Positions 1 to 11,003 of a stretch of DNA of 64,000 nucleotides are shown here, in pieces. Source of the DNA: Acorus gramineus (Eukaryota; Streptophyta; Magnoliopsida; Acorales; Acoraceae); contig CM060854.1 of assembly GCA_030737835.1 (NCBI GenBank), positions 21,103,524-21,167,523 of the forward strand, read 5' to 3'. Made by a program: the position numbers and the translations under genes. A model generated the notes under the pieces. The model saw only the letters and a program-made list of their open reading frames with translations, searched no databases and was not told where the DNA came from. Numbering within the stretch: the first letter of the stretch is position 1; each line of letters starts with the position of its first letter.

Positions 1-199
1 CGAGGGGCTGGTGGCGAGCTGCGCGCGAGGTGCTGGTCGTGCGGGTCTGTGCGCGAGGAGCTGGTCGCGCGGGTACTAGCCGAGGCGGGGCAGTGTGGTG
101 CGTGCGCGAGGTGTTGGCCGAGGCGGGCAGTGTGGTGTGTGCGCGAGGTGGTGGCCGAGGGCAGTGCGCGCGGGAGGGCGTGCAGGGTGCGCGCGGGGC

Positions 200-289
200 G
201 CGGCGAGGTGGCGGTGGTGCGCGGGAGGCGCGGCGAGGCGGCAGAGGTGTGCGCGAGGCGCGGCGAGGTGGCGGAGGTGCGCGCGGGGT
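200..289. repeat. GC-rich 30-bp minisatellite, 3 units
   Basis: Three consecutive 30-bp units begin GCGGCGAGG at 200, 230 and 260, with a few substitutions. Related GC-rich text with a period near 38 bp precedes it (60-170). The long overlapping reading frames here are low-complexity products of this composition and are not called as genes. Confidence 0.6.
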
Positions 290-1324
290 GCGTGCGGGCG
301 AGGCGCTGCGCGCGGGGGCGTGCGGGGTGCTCGGGGCCGGCGCGAGGCGTGCAGGGTGCGTGGGCTGAGGCGCGGCGGTGCACCCGGGCGGTCGGGTGGT
401 CGTGCGGGTGGTTGCCGGCCGTGCGGGTGGTTGCCGGGGGTGTTGGGTGTTTGATTTGGGATTTTGGGTGTTTATTTGTGTATGTTGTGTATTTTTTGGG
501 TAATTGTGGATTTATACTCAACGAGTTAATATCCTGTCGTGCAGATCTCGACGGACGGTCGCGCGTCGACCCGATTTCCGGTGAGTGGGACAACCCAACC
601 CAGTTTGGGAGGCGCTACATGCTTTGGGCGTGTACCGTCCTCCCCTGGGGCTTATAGTTAGTATTAACTGCTTTGATATAATCCATGTAAGCATGATGTG
701 TGCGTAGAATGCATGCCACCCTAGATTTGTATGTTAGGGACTTGCACCCTTAAGATTTGTGCATGAGCCGTGCATCCTGTCACCCTGTTATCATGCTAGG
801 AAAGCCCTGACCTGTGCATGCGTCCTATTAGTTTGATTTATTTAATTAAATGCAAGCTATATTATTGTTAGCATGCCTTAGGGAATATAAGGGGGCCTTG
901 CGAGGTTAACATTGAGACCCGGGTTAGGGTTCTCCGTGTTCCTCGTTTGGTTGTCGGATGTCCTACATCGGGACCTCAGGTTACCCTCCCAAGGTCTCTT
1001 TTTCCCATATTGTTCTTATTTATTTCCCCGCATCCTGGTTATGCGCGCTGGTGGAATTCTAAGGAATTCGAGGCATTAGAGTCGTAGAGATGTGCTGTCA
1101 GCGGATCCGAGTGGATCATATGCGATGGATAGGCTGTTCTGTTCCCTTCGTCGGATCCGTGTAGAGACTACCTCAGCGTTAGACAGGTTGTCCCGTGCAG
1201 GGGCTCCCATTAGTAGGCGCCTCCTGATTTGGTAGAAGGACTGTGCTGAACATGGGAGTGGCCAAACGACCTACGGAGCGAGGAGAGACTATCGGTGGAC
1301 CAAGGGTGACCAACAGCCTAGTCA

Positions 1325-1520
1325 GTCCCAAGAGCCTATGTCACCTGTTGAAGGTGAGGGTGAGGGTATGGTGGGCCAGCGATGTGGCGACCCACTGGAT
1401 TATGTGAGGATGATTATCCGCCTGATAAGTCCCAACAGCCTTAGTCACCCATTGAGGGGTGAGGGTGAGGGTGAGGAGATGGTGGTTCGGCGTTGTGACG
1501 AACCCCCGGATATGTTCTGT
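1325..1520. repeat. Direct duplication of about 100 bp
   Basis: Two diverged copies of a roughly 100-bp unit lie side by side (about 1325-1425 and 1428-1520). Both start GTCCCAA.AGCCT and share GGTGAGGGTGAGGG. The duplication lies inside the gypsy-like LTR. Confidence 0.5.
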
Positions 1521-2021
1521 TTGTGCCTTTGGGGCTAATGTTGTAATTAAATGTGGTTAATATAAACTGTATGCATGGGTTGTGCTATTCACTGAGCGTG
1601 TGGCTCACCCCTCGCATATTGTATTTTTCAGTGATCTCTGAGGGAGGAGCTTCTCGAGCGACTACACCAGTAGAGGAGTAGCGCCGCGTCCCACGAGTTT
1701 TGAGGCCATCAGCACCCTTCTTTTTGTTGTATGTATATATTCTGTGCTTGGGCACCTAGTTTGGATTATGTATGGATTTTATTTGTGTATATATGGACAT
1801 GTTGGCTCTCACAGGACTTATGATTATGTATCGAGTCTGTGGTATGTTTTGACTACAGACTCAGTCTTTTAGCTTCCGCATTTGGTGTATATATTATGTC
1901 AGCCCTGCTTTTATCTGTGTTGTCATCCTTAGTTATTGTTTGTGGTATATTATTGAACTCTTGTTACTGATATCATATATACACTTGCCGCGTCCCGGGG
2001 ACGGCCGCCCTGGGGCGTGAC

Positions 2022-3900
2022 AATCATGATTGAGTATAAGTAGGGTCCCCCACGGATACGCGATGCATGACTATGTGCATCAAGCGCTTTTGAAAGGGTG
2101 GATCGAACCACTCACAGATACTTGGATTGTCGCGCGTCCGGTCTATGAGATCTGTAAGACACAAAAAAATATAGATAAACAATGCGACAAATACAAATTA
2201 AATAAATGAATCATAAACATGATCCATGGGACGTAGCACAGTGCACGGGGTGGGGCGAGCAGCGCGCGACGCACACCCGTGACAAAACAATCATATGAAC
2301 AAAATACCAAAACTTCTAAACCCTACAACGAATGATGCTCAAATCAGATATGAAGCTTTTTGACACAAAAATAAGCCTACTTCATGAATTCACCAACTCT
2401 TAATATTGCCTACAACATGCATAAATAACTCATTGACACAGCCATTATGCAAAACTGATACATCTACTGCAACCAACTCTAAACCTTGGTCTCCACAGAA
2501 CCACATACTCATCCAAAAATTCCAAAATAAATCACACACATTCTCTAACACGTTGGGATCATAATCCATGAATACATCATAACCTAATTTGGCCTCTACA
2601 TGCCCGAAATAAAATATTTCAGAAACTGATCAATTCCCATGAGAATCTGGACAGTCCATGAATATCAGGTTATAACTATAACACAGATAACAAAATTTCA
2701 TGGATATCATCTAGACACATGAATGATCATATCACATGAAGACACAATCCTTAAAATATGCCTCTAGGTACTACTTCCACAAAGATCTTAAGGAAACATA
2801 AATCTGTCTTACTACAATATAAAACCACCACCATTCATGCATAAACACAAACACCTTATGTGCAGTACAATTATATATAACAACACTCTCCCAACAGCAC
2901 CTACATTCAATAGCACCCATTCACACAAACATAAACACAAATACATACAAGGCATAAAGAAAAACAGAAAGAGAGTACCTCTTGAAGGAGGACGAGAGGT
3001 GATTGGGGGTATCACAAGCACAAACACACACAACCTTCTCTTCCAACACTACTTCTCGTCCTTGCTGGCTGGACAGATCACAAGAGGGGGGGGGGGGGAA
3101 TTAGAAGAGGGTTTGAAAGAGAGAGATGAAGCAAAACAAATAGGCTCACACACATCTACATGCACTTTCACCCTCTCTTCCTCTTCTTCTCTTCCTCCCC
3201 ATCAGATTTTCTCTTCTCTTCTTTGGCCCCCTTTTCCTTGTTGGACCCCCAGAATTCCAACAAAAACCCCTCTTTGTTGCCCTAAATACATCAATGATTT
3301 AGTGGGGGCGAAATGACCAGGTTGTCCTTGACTAAAAATTTCTGGACAGGCTTCACTAAAATAGCCATAACTTCCACAATCTAGCTCCGAATTGTACAAT
3401 TGAAAATTCAATGGAAATCCAAGAAAATAATCTACAACTTTCGTGTTTATGCCAAGATCCAATAACCCCTCCAGCTATTCTAAAATGTGAGCTAAACATC
3501 AAACAGGGCTACTGTCAGGCTTTTCTCATCCCTAGGGTATAATTGGAAACATACACATAACTTTTGCTACATGAATCCAGATGATCTAATTCTACTTTTG
3601 TATGACAGCTAACTCAAAATTGAATATCCCATGATAAATCATATTTAAACTACTTCATCTTCCACATTATCAAAATTAAATCTGAAAACCAATCGGAACT
3701 GCATAATTTCTAAACAGACGCCAAGCAACGAAAATTTACAGTTAGGCCAATGCAAGTACCAGGAGAACAAATATGCAATCAGATTTTTAAATTGAGCGCC
3801 CAAACTTTGACAAAATAAATAAATCACGATATTTGACAACCAAAAAGTGACACAGTCTTAGTATAAATATTGGCACATTATTTCAAAGGGAAGAAGCACA
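2022..3900 (-). mobile_element. Gypsy-like LTR fragment, minus strand
   Basis: Read on the minus strand, this region holds LTR-like features: a C-run and CT-rich leader (3250-3060), a TTACAG acceptor-like site near 2155, and after it a block resembling the plus-strand LTR at 540-650 (ATCTC, ACGCGCGAC or GTCGCGCGTCGAC, then GTGAGTGG). An AT-rich tract of the form common in plant Ty3/gypsy LTRs lies at 3360-3450. The left edge abuts the plus-strand LTR end at 2021, suggesting one element inserted into the other. Boundaries on the right are unclear. Confidence 0.4.
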
Positions 3901-4440
3901 GGATCTTCTTACCAATTTTTTTTTTAAATTCCCATATGCAGGTCAACCTTCACAAAATAATATTTGACAAGCATCCAAGTTCACTTACCTGCTTATGTTG
4001 CCGGTGCCGTTCATACATCAGATCATGAGGTCGGTCGCTGGGATGGAGAAGAAATGGGGGTCCTTGTTAGGGTTGGTTGCACACCGCTGTCGATGGATGG
4101 GGAAGGGGAAGAAGGGGGGCTTTGTGAAAGGGTTTCAATTCATGGAGTCGATGGAGGTGGGGGGGGGGGGGGGGAAGACATGTGATCTTTCTCTTTTCTC
4201 TTAGCTGTGATGGAGTTGTTAGAGGGGAAGACGATGAAACCGTTTTTTCTTAAGTTGGGGTCAATCGGGGAGAGGGAGCGGAGAGGGATTGGGAATCTAG
4301 GGTTGGCCACTATGTCTCTATCGAGGGCTGGGAGAGAGGGATTATGGTTTTTTCTTCTTTTGATTGTTTAGTTTGTGCATTTTGGGAATTTGATATGAGG
4401 GGGGCAGTTTGGGTATTTCATCACATTATTACATTTCAGC
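3901..4440. other. Gene-leader-like segment, unidentified
   Basis: This stretch has a G run (4150-4175) and CT-rich text on the minus strand that resembles a plant 5' untranslated exon. It ends at a good minus-strand splice-donor consensus (AG/GTAAGT) near 3985. No protein was recognised. It may be a captured or abandoned first exon, but nothing downstream supports a gene. Confidence 0.2.
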
Positions 4441-5690
4441 AGGGTTGGTAACCAAACAAAAAATGTATTTTCTACCTTTGCTTTCCTACAACATCCTGTT
4501 TTGCCAAACATGACTTTCAAAATTTATCTACAGTAAAACCCAATTTAAAACTAGCTTTTATCTAACCGCAACTTTTCAATCATGCAACCAAACAACCCAT
4601 AAACTTCAGATTGTTTGAAACTTGGTCCATTGATACGAATAAATTTCATTAATGGTGTATTAGATTTGATCCACGCACGATATGTGTATAAATAAAAAAA
4701 AATTCACACAGTTTTCCTAAACCAACACCCTCATGTTCTTAGTTCATTTATATATGATATTATATCTCACGTAATATATATGTAAAATTAGTTCATTTAT
4801 ATGTGATATAATATCTCATGTAATATATATGTAAAAAATATAATCCACTTGATGTAATAAAGTTTATAAAACACTTAATATAATCCACTATCTCAGCATA
4901 TACTCTATTATAACAAAAAATAAAATATGAAAATGCACATTAGTTTTATTAATTTAAGATTTAAGTAAAAGTTACATAAATCATAAATATATTTTATGAT
5001 TTCAAATCAAATCAAATTTAAATAAAATTATATTCAAATTCAAATAATTCAAAATTAAAAATATTTATGAAATTATTGCAGTTGAATTATGAAGATTTTG
5101 TTGCATTATTTTTTAATTATTATAAGAAAAAATATTACAAGGTATACAAATTTATTATCCTAAGCTTAAAGAGTGTTGTTGGACGATTTTTTTCCAGTCC
5201 TAATTTCACTCTCATATGCATAGAAATCACCAGAGCATATAATCACATTTAAGAGGTGAATACTTTGATAGAAAATTTTCATATTTATATAAATACATCC
5301 ATATACTTTATTGGGGTATATGCTTTATTTTATATAAAAGCATATACCTTATTAGATAAGGTATACTATTTTAAAAAACTCAAAACTTGTAAACACTATA
5401 GATTGAAATTGGGGCTGGAAAAGGGGCTTTATGTAACATTATCCAAACTTAAATGAAATGAATTTTGGATTATTTAATACTTTATAAATATATATATATA
5501 TATATCAATGTTAATTATGTCTTATACATTTTAAATTTTGTGTAATGTAAAATAATATATTATAGCATTTAAAAAAAATCAAAATAGCTGCAAACACTAA
5601 ATGTGCCATTTTCGTGTGGTTATTCTCACCACCTATGTTGTTAAACCCACAAATCAATATTATAAAAAATTATGTTTTGCATTTTATTTT
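4441..5690. other. AT-rich spacer with MITE-like remnant
   Basis: 4440-4610 has the ACCAAACA / CAACCAAACAACCC flavour of degraded small DNA elements. A direct repeat of about 60 bp around TTCATTTATAT.TGATAT occurs at 4740-4835. The rest is AT-rich with a short (AT)n at 5490-5510. No coding sequence is recognised. Confidence 0.4.
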
Positions 5691-6500
5691 GAAAAGCATT
5701 AAATCCACCATCCTAACAAAAGACAAAAAACATATTAAGATAAGCAACAATCGCATTGTCAACCATTATTTGAATCATTCGAAGTCACCTTGTCAACAAT
5801 TATTAAAAACATTCGACGGTCGCGCGGTCAACCAATCTTTAAAACATTTGACAGTGTCTCTTCGACCTGAAGTATTCGATTGACTATATCTTTGCTGATT
5901 GGTATATGACCATTGGATTATCGCCCTGTCAACTTAGATTTTTAAAATCCTTGGACATGTTAGACTGATCTTTTTTTTTTATCAAAATCGTTCTGGTTAG
6001 ACTGAATATAAAGTATTCAACATTCACTCAACTATTTCGCATTTACATTTATAGAGACACATTCAATAACACATTCAAATCACATTCACACTCAACCATT
6101 TTACATTCCATTTCATATTTACATTTACACAATCACATTAAATGATGTGTTCAAATCACATTCACATTCACAAAATCGTTTCACATTTACATTCACACAA
6201 TCATGTTCAATAACGCATTCCAATTTGAACAACACATTGACATTTAAAAAACACATTCAATAAAAGTGTTTGAGCATAAGTATGTTTAATTATTGTTGAA
6301 TTGTCAGAAGTGTTCAAAATACACTAATTTATTGTGAAAAGCACAATTATAAAACCATTCAATAGCTATATGTTAACCATATACTTATTTGTTTGACAGA
6401 CCTTATGTCGAGACAACTCAATCGGGTTGACAATGCATTAGTCAACTATTTTTATAGCATTCAACAATCACACTGTCAACAATTTGTAGTTTATCAAGTC
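5690..6500. repeat. Degenerate GTCAAC / CACATTCA repeats
   Basis: Imperfect units of about 40 bp carrying GTCAAC..ATT....CATTCGA recur at 5740-5960 and again near 6440-6510. Between them, 6020-6260 is a degenerate array of CACATTCA-type words. This is non-coding satellite-like decay. Confidence 0.45.
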
Positions 6501-6960
6501 AACCTTGGATTTTGTTCCTTTTTACAATGAAACAAATGCATTTTGGTTCGTAAAGCACATTATTCAAGACACTAATAACAGCCAAAACATTCACTAAAAA
6601 ATAGTATGTTCGAAACACTGAACCCATTAAACATATTCACAATAAAAAAATCAAAATGATGAAGCGATAGGTCACTACTGTAGGGTTGAAACGACAATAA
6701 TAGAGGACTATACGGTGAGCATGGTCACGGCTAAAGTGGAGCGATAGTCGACGACGCTACGAGAAAAAGAGGGAGTGAGAAAGAGAGAGGAAATAGGGAT
6801 AGAAGAGGGGGATTTTGGGGAAAGAAATAGAGGATGGTGAGTTTGGTATTTCATTTCACTTGTATGGATAAGGCAGTGGGTTCAGGGTAAATAAAAAATG
6901 ACATGCGGTGAATTTAATAAGGTGGTGGGAAAAAGGAAGTGGTGGGTCTATCCGCACACC
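6501..6960. other. Unrecognised spacer
   Basis: No gene, terminal repeat or known motif was seen. A purine-rich stretch at 6760-6840 is the only compositional feature. Confidence 0.4.
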
Positions 6961-7172
6961 TAGATGAACCTAGAGCCAGGTCCACGGCCCAGCCATTGCT
7001 ACCAGAGAAAACCCTCACCGTTTTATAGGCACGAAAAGGGTTTTTCTAATTCTCTTTGCTTCCCTTCTCGTCTCCCCCGCCCTCCTCTCCATTGGCCGTC
7101 ACCGCCGATCGATAAAGAACAAAAAGAGGGAGGAGAGGTGGAGAGAGAGAGAGAGACAGAGAGGAAGATATA

Positions 7173-7253
7173 ATGTCGGCCGCACCAGAAGCCCCTCTAT
7201 GTTACGTCGGCGTCTCCAAATGTTCCCTTGCGTTTCACCTCATGAAACAAATG
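7173..7253 (+). pseudogene. Orphan first exon, G-patch protein (PINX1-like)
   Basis: A start codon at 7173 opens 27 codons, MSAAPEAPLCYVGVSKCSLA then FHLMKQM. This matches the N-terminus of plant nuclear G-patch proteins related to PINX1, where it is followed by the glycine-rich G-patch (GWEEGEGLGK). Here the exon stops at ATG/GTGCTC, a possible donor, and a CT-rich leader with GA repeats precedes it (7050-7170). The G-patch-bearing second exon was not found downstream: an (AT)n tract and then unrelated DNA follow. It is therefore either a broken gene copy or a captured exon. Family recognition is from memory of the conserved N-terminus, with moderate certainty. Confidence 0.5.
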
Positions 7254-7358
7254 GTGCTCTCCCACCCCTCTCTCTCTCGATCAATCGAAACCCTAAAAAT
7301 TGATGTTTTTTTGAGATCTTGTTCATATGTTGTATAGTAATTCATTTGAAAATGAGAA

Positions 7359-7361
<3 letters not shown>

Positions 7362-7384
<23 letters not shown>
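7362..7384. repeat. (AT)n microsatellite
   Basis: Roughly 11 AT units lie downstream of the orphan G-patch exon. Confidence 0.9.
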
Positions 7385-7389
<5 letters not shown>

Positions 7390-7390
<1 letters not shown>

Positions 7391-7786
7391 AAAAATGACA
7401 TTGACCTTCACCTATGTTCTGATTGAGAGGGATGTGTCACCTCCACCATGCATACCTGACCTTCACTATGTAGCCCTCCCTTGGCCTAATCAACTATACC
7501 ACAATGTCCAGTGCCCTAGGATGATCGGGTTCTCTTGTAATACTCTTTGGTTACTAGTTCCTCAATTTCCTCTTCGTGTAGATCTCTCTGAAACCAAAGA
7601 CTCCTCTACCATGTTGCTCCATCCCCGGTCAAGAACTGAGTTGCCACATTCACCTTCAACTCAACGATCTAGTACAACCTCGAGAAACAGTCTTTCAATG
7701 CTAACTCCTCACAACACCCGTCTGTTTAGAACTAGACCGCATTCCCGTGCACATTTGTTATATTATTAGGAGTAAAATAAAAGTCT
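7390..7786. other. Unrecognised spacer with an open frame
   Basis: A 124-codon open frame (7395-7769) exists, but its product is low in structure, rich in Ser/Pro/Arg and resembles no family I know. No splice or promoter context supports it. Confidence 0.3.
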
Positions 7787-7839
7787 TCACAAAGTCCTTC
7801 CAAGAAGACAGAAATTTGGCTTTTCATTCTGGTCCAACG

Positions 7840-8290
7840 GATGGCGCCAAACTGGAGGGGTAGAAATTTTGCTTACAGGGTTCGGGTAAACTGATCCGAC
7901 CACTCCCGTTCTCCTCCGCCTAGTTCCGTCGTCTTTCACCAGGGAGCACTCCTTGAACGCCATAGACACAGGGAGGTGGGGACCTGCGAAAAACCCTCCG
8001 ACGCTCAAGTCAGTCAAGGTGGCCGAAAGACAGTTCTTATAGAAGAAATTCTGCATATCTTCTCGGTGAGCTGTTATCCCCTATTTATAGAGGAATTGGG
8101 ATGGTGTTAGGGTTCCGGATCAACCCCTTCCACCGGACGGTTGATAGATTCCCAGTCATTTTATGAGGGGACCAAAGATATACACCCTGATTTGGTCAAT
8201 TATGGGTTGACATATATATCCATATTTAGTTGGGATTTGGTGGACACAGTCAATGATGACTGGATTTGGTGTCATATACTGATATTGATT
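7840..8290 (-). mobile_element. Ty3/gypsy LTR end plus primer-binding site
   Basis: On the minus strand a TATA box (CTATAAATAGGGG, about 8080-8090) precedes a transcribed leader. The LTR ends in CA at 7853 and, after two bases, is followed by TTGGCGCCATCC (about 7839-7850). TGGCGCC is a primer-site motif common in plant Ty3/gypsy elements. Internal sequence beyond about 7790 is lost. An open frame over 7787-8056 lies in the LTR and leader and is not thought to be a gene. The LTR start is not determined and may reach the AT tract at 8500. Confidence 0.55.
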
Positions 8291-8498
8291 GAATTTGAAT
8301 GCTGATAATTATCAATTAGTGCTGTATATTTAAGAGGATCGGTGCAAAATACGATTGGATTGATACTGACATGGCCTGATGTAGTCAGTCGGGTATGGGC
8401 CTTTAGATTGAGTCTGTTCGGATTTGGGTAGGACAGGCCATTGTTTTGATGGGCGGGCTTCGAGGGGACCCACGACCTGGCCTGCTTTGGGTAGCCTA

Positions 8499-8501
<3 letters not shown>

Positions 8502-8524
<23 letters not shown>
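8502..8524. repeat. (AT)n microsatellite, left of MITE
   Basis: Uninterrupted AT units directly adjoin the left terminus of the foldback MITE at 8526-8726. Confidence 0.9.
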
Positions 8525-8525
<1 letters not shown>

Positions 8526-8529
<4 letters not shown>

Positions 8530-8725
8530 ACATTAGGTGCGGTCCGTGTGAACCGCGTATATACATCACTTATCAAGGTATATGCGTTGATAAAGAAAGC
8601 ATATCGGCTCATTGAAGCATATACCTCACAGGGCTATATGCTTCCTTTATCGATGCATATACACCTTTAAGTATTCTATATACGTGGTTCGCATGGACCG
8701 CACGGACCACATATTATTATTTCCC

Positions 8726-8726
<1 letters not shown>
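8526..8726. mobile_element. Foldback MITE inside an (AT)n tract
   Basis: Inner terminal repeats GTGCGGTCCGTGTGAACCGC (from 8538) and, inverted, GTGCGGTCCATGCGAACCAC (to about 8704) differ at three positions and continue into TATATA. The interior is also palindromic: AAGCATAT blocks near 8597 and 8637 face each other. The roughly 200-bp unit would therefore fold as one long hairpin. AT repeats touch both ends, so the target duplication cannot be read. This resembles the microsatellite-targeting Micron elements described in rice. Confidence 0.7.
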
Positions 8727-8763
<37 letters not shown>

Positions 8764-8767
8764 ATAT

Positions 8768-8814
<47 letters not shown>
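8727..8814. repeat. Interrupted (AT)n tract between two elements
   Basis: About 88 bp of AT repeats with three short interruptions separate the 200-bp MITE from the importin-carrying element. Confidence 0.9.
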
Positions 8815-8817
<3 letters not shown>

Positions 8818-9169
8818 TGATGATACATAAGCCTTAAGTTATAGGCCTCACTCATAAGCCCCATGAGGTGTCATCACTTTATTGGTTAGCTTGTTGATTT
8901 TTAAAAATGGGTAAAATGGCAACATATGGATATGCCCTTCATTAAAAATATATCTCATTAACCCAAATCCCCATTTTTTCTCTTATTAATCTTTCACATT
9001 AATTTCAGTTACTCTAAAATTTGCCTATTTCAAAATTTGAATTTTGAAATTCTTATGAATTTTCTATTTCAGTTACACCAAAACTTACCTAAATTACACC
9101 AAAATTACCTAAATAACAAAAAAAAAAAAAAAACGTTCCAATTTTTTTTTATTGCATGATACGCAAAAA

Positions 9170-9830
9170 TGTTACATTTTTAGTTTCTTCCTTCAATAAA
9201 TGTAACAAACAATTAAAGAGATGATTTATTTTTAAATTTGTGAAACCAATGTAATATGTACTGGTAAATGTTTCATTTTGTTACATTTATATATGAATGT
9301 AACAAAAAACAGTATATGAGTTGAAACATTCATGAATGTTAGTTGTTTTAGTTTTGTTACATTTATGTGATTATAACTGTTAGAGAATGTAACAGTGTTG
9401 CATAAATATAAATATAACAATCTTATGATTGTATAACTGTGCTGTATAAATGTAACAGTAACTTCAATGTAGCAGACTCCTCTGCAAAAGCAAACAAAAA
9501 ATTTGTTCTTCAATGATTATTTAGATTGTAATGTAAAAAATGTAACACTTCTACAACAATACACATATAGTTGACTGTTACATTTACAAATGTATAAATC
9601 ATTACATGTATGCAATTTACTGTTACATTTATAAATAAGACAAATAAAAATCATTATGTGTATGCGATTGAATGTTACATTTACGAATGTCACAAAAAAA
9701 TATTTACGTTGACTGTTACATTTTCAATATAACACAGATTTAAAAAATGACTATTTGAAAATGTAGCAGTAACATAAAAAAAACGACCACATATAAAATG
9801 TAATAGTATCTAGTGTTACATTTAGATATT
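9170..9830. repeat. Array of TGTTACATTT motifs, both orientations
   Basis: At least a dozen copies of TGTTACATTT or its complement AAATGTAACA, many exact over 8-10 bases, occur in about 650 bp with irregular spacing. Such subterminal arrays are known as transposase-binding sites in several DNA transposon families; that role here is inference. Confidence 0.6.
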
Positions 9831-10195
9831 GAGACAAAAACAAATCAAAACTGTGGAAAATGACATTCAATCCATTAAAAAAATTCATGTTTAAACATTT
9901 AAAACAAAAAACAAAACACAATTCGATTACGAATCCAATAATATCAAACCTGATCGGAGAGACATGGATGTAAGATTCAAATCGAAAAAAAACAGCTTCC
10001 GCACCTTCCAAAACCTCAAAAGTATAATTTTCGATCTACTCCCATCGTGTTCTTCATAAACAAAATCGATTTCGAAATTCAATCATCAGTTAATGTTGTT
10101 GATCGATTATCATAATCAATTAATGGTGAAGAAATGGAGGATTAAAAATAGAAGATTTGCTCCCAACCTAACAAATCCTTCTTGATCGGACATCC

Positions 10196-10461
10196 ATGGC
10201 TTCTCCATCATCCGAGGCGGCGCTCCTGATGGGACCCGACCCCTCCCACTTCAAGACCCTTCTAAACTCGACCTCCAATGAGCAGCGCTCGCGTGCCGAG
10301 TCCCTCTACAATCTCTGCTGCGATTCCCACCCGGACCACCTCTCCCTCGCCCTCTCCCGCACCTCACTGCCTCGCCCTCCGCCGAGCTCCGCGCCATGTC
10401 CGCCATCCTCCTCCGCAAGCTCCTCACCCTCTCCTCCTCCCCCTCCGACTTGCTGTGTTGA
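10196..10461 (+). pseudogene. Importin-5 (IPO5/KPNB3-like) N-terminal fragment, frameshifted
   Basis: From the ATG at 10196 the frame reads ALLMGPDPSHFKTLLNSTSN then EQRSRAESLYNL. This corresponds to the N-terminus of plant importin-5-like nuclear import receptors (LGPDP.PFETL...SSNEQRSQAE). Homology continues in another frame from 10369 as ASPSAELRAMSAILLRKLLT, the receptor's EARAMAAVLLRKQLT region, and then meets TGA at 10459. One frameshift near 10365 and loss of everything after the first HEAT repeat make it non-functional as an importin. GC content and CTC/TCC codon use are far above the surrounding AT-rich DNA, as expected for captured exon sequence. It lies inside the TIR element 8815-10713. 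Confidence 0.7.
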
Positions 10462-10711
10462 TTTCAATCATAAACAAAAATCAGTTCTGATTTCAATCAT
10501 CGATTAGAATTGCTATGTTGAATTTTCAAAACGAATTAATGGTGAAGAAATACAGGATTTTCAGAATTGATGATACTCCACAATCATAGGGATACATCAA
10601 AACCGTCACACACATTTTAAGATAGTTATCAAGTAAATGGCATAATCGGTAATGTCTTATTGTCACCTCATGGGGCCTGTGATGGGGCCTCTGAGTTGGG
10701 GCCTAAATAAC

Positions 10712-10713
<2 letters not shown>

Positions 10714-10775
<62 letters not shown>
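10714..10775. repeat. (AT)n then (GA)n microsatellite
   Basis: AT units run to about 10742 and GA units to about 10774, directly right of the importin-carrying element. Confidence 0.9.
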
Positions 10776-10779
<4 letters not shown>

Positions 10780-11003
10780 CCAATTTCAACTCTGCATTGA
10801 ATTCAATTTTTATGTGATGCTCTTATTCAATAGGCGTTCGACGATAAGATTGTACAAGTTTAGTCATAAAGGTATACAAACATTTTAATATTTTATGTAG
10901 TTGAGTGGACATCGTATGAATTTTTTGTGAGTTGTGTTCATAGCTAAAAAGCTCAAAGCCCGAATTCAACGAGTGAAGGAAAAATGAGCAGCATCATCGC
11001 AAT

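Larger units (their letters stand above)
1..2021 (+). mobile_element. Partial Ty3/gypsy-like LTR (right end)
   Basis: The segment ends in GGGGCGTGACA at 2021, a common chromovirus (Del/Tekay-type) LTR terminus. It contains LTR-like text: a 5'-leader-like block at 540-650 and an intron-like pyrimidine tract ending TTTTTCAG near 1630. No gag or pol reading frame is visible, and no tRNA primer site follows 2021, so this is a 3' or solo LTR on the plus strand whose left end lies outside the window. The block at 540-650 recurs in inverted orientation at 2040-2160. Family assignment rests on general appearance and is uncertain. Confidence 0.45.
8815..10713. mobile_element. TIR element carrying an importin-5 fragment
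   Basis: Imperfect terminal inverted repeats of about 50 bp lie at about 8824-8872 and 10665-10713. They share GCCCCATGAGGTG exactly, preceded by diverged AGGCC blocks. (AT)n tracts flank both ends, so the insertion site was an AT microsatellite. The left half holds a dense array of TGTTACATTT words, and the right half holds a gene fragment. There is no transposase frame, so the element is non-autonomous. A MULE-like or Micron-like origin is inferred. Confidence 0.6.

Noticed and set aside
30-657. Long overlapping Arg/Gly/Ala-rich open frames
   Set aside because: They are products of the GC-rich minisatellite; all three frames stay open and no domain is visible.
2837-3316. 159-codon open frame
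   Set aside because: His/Thr/Ser-rich, lies in LTR leader-like sequence, and the opposite strand is open too.
7395-7769. 124-codon open frame as a gene
   Set aside because: No family resemblance, no leader or splice context; starts next to an AT microsatellite.
8330-8864. Several YIYIYI-type open frames
   Set aside because: Translations of AT microsatellites.
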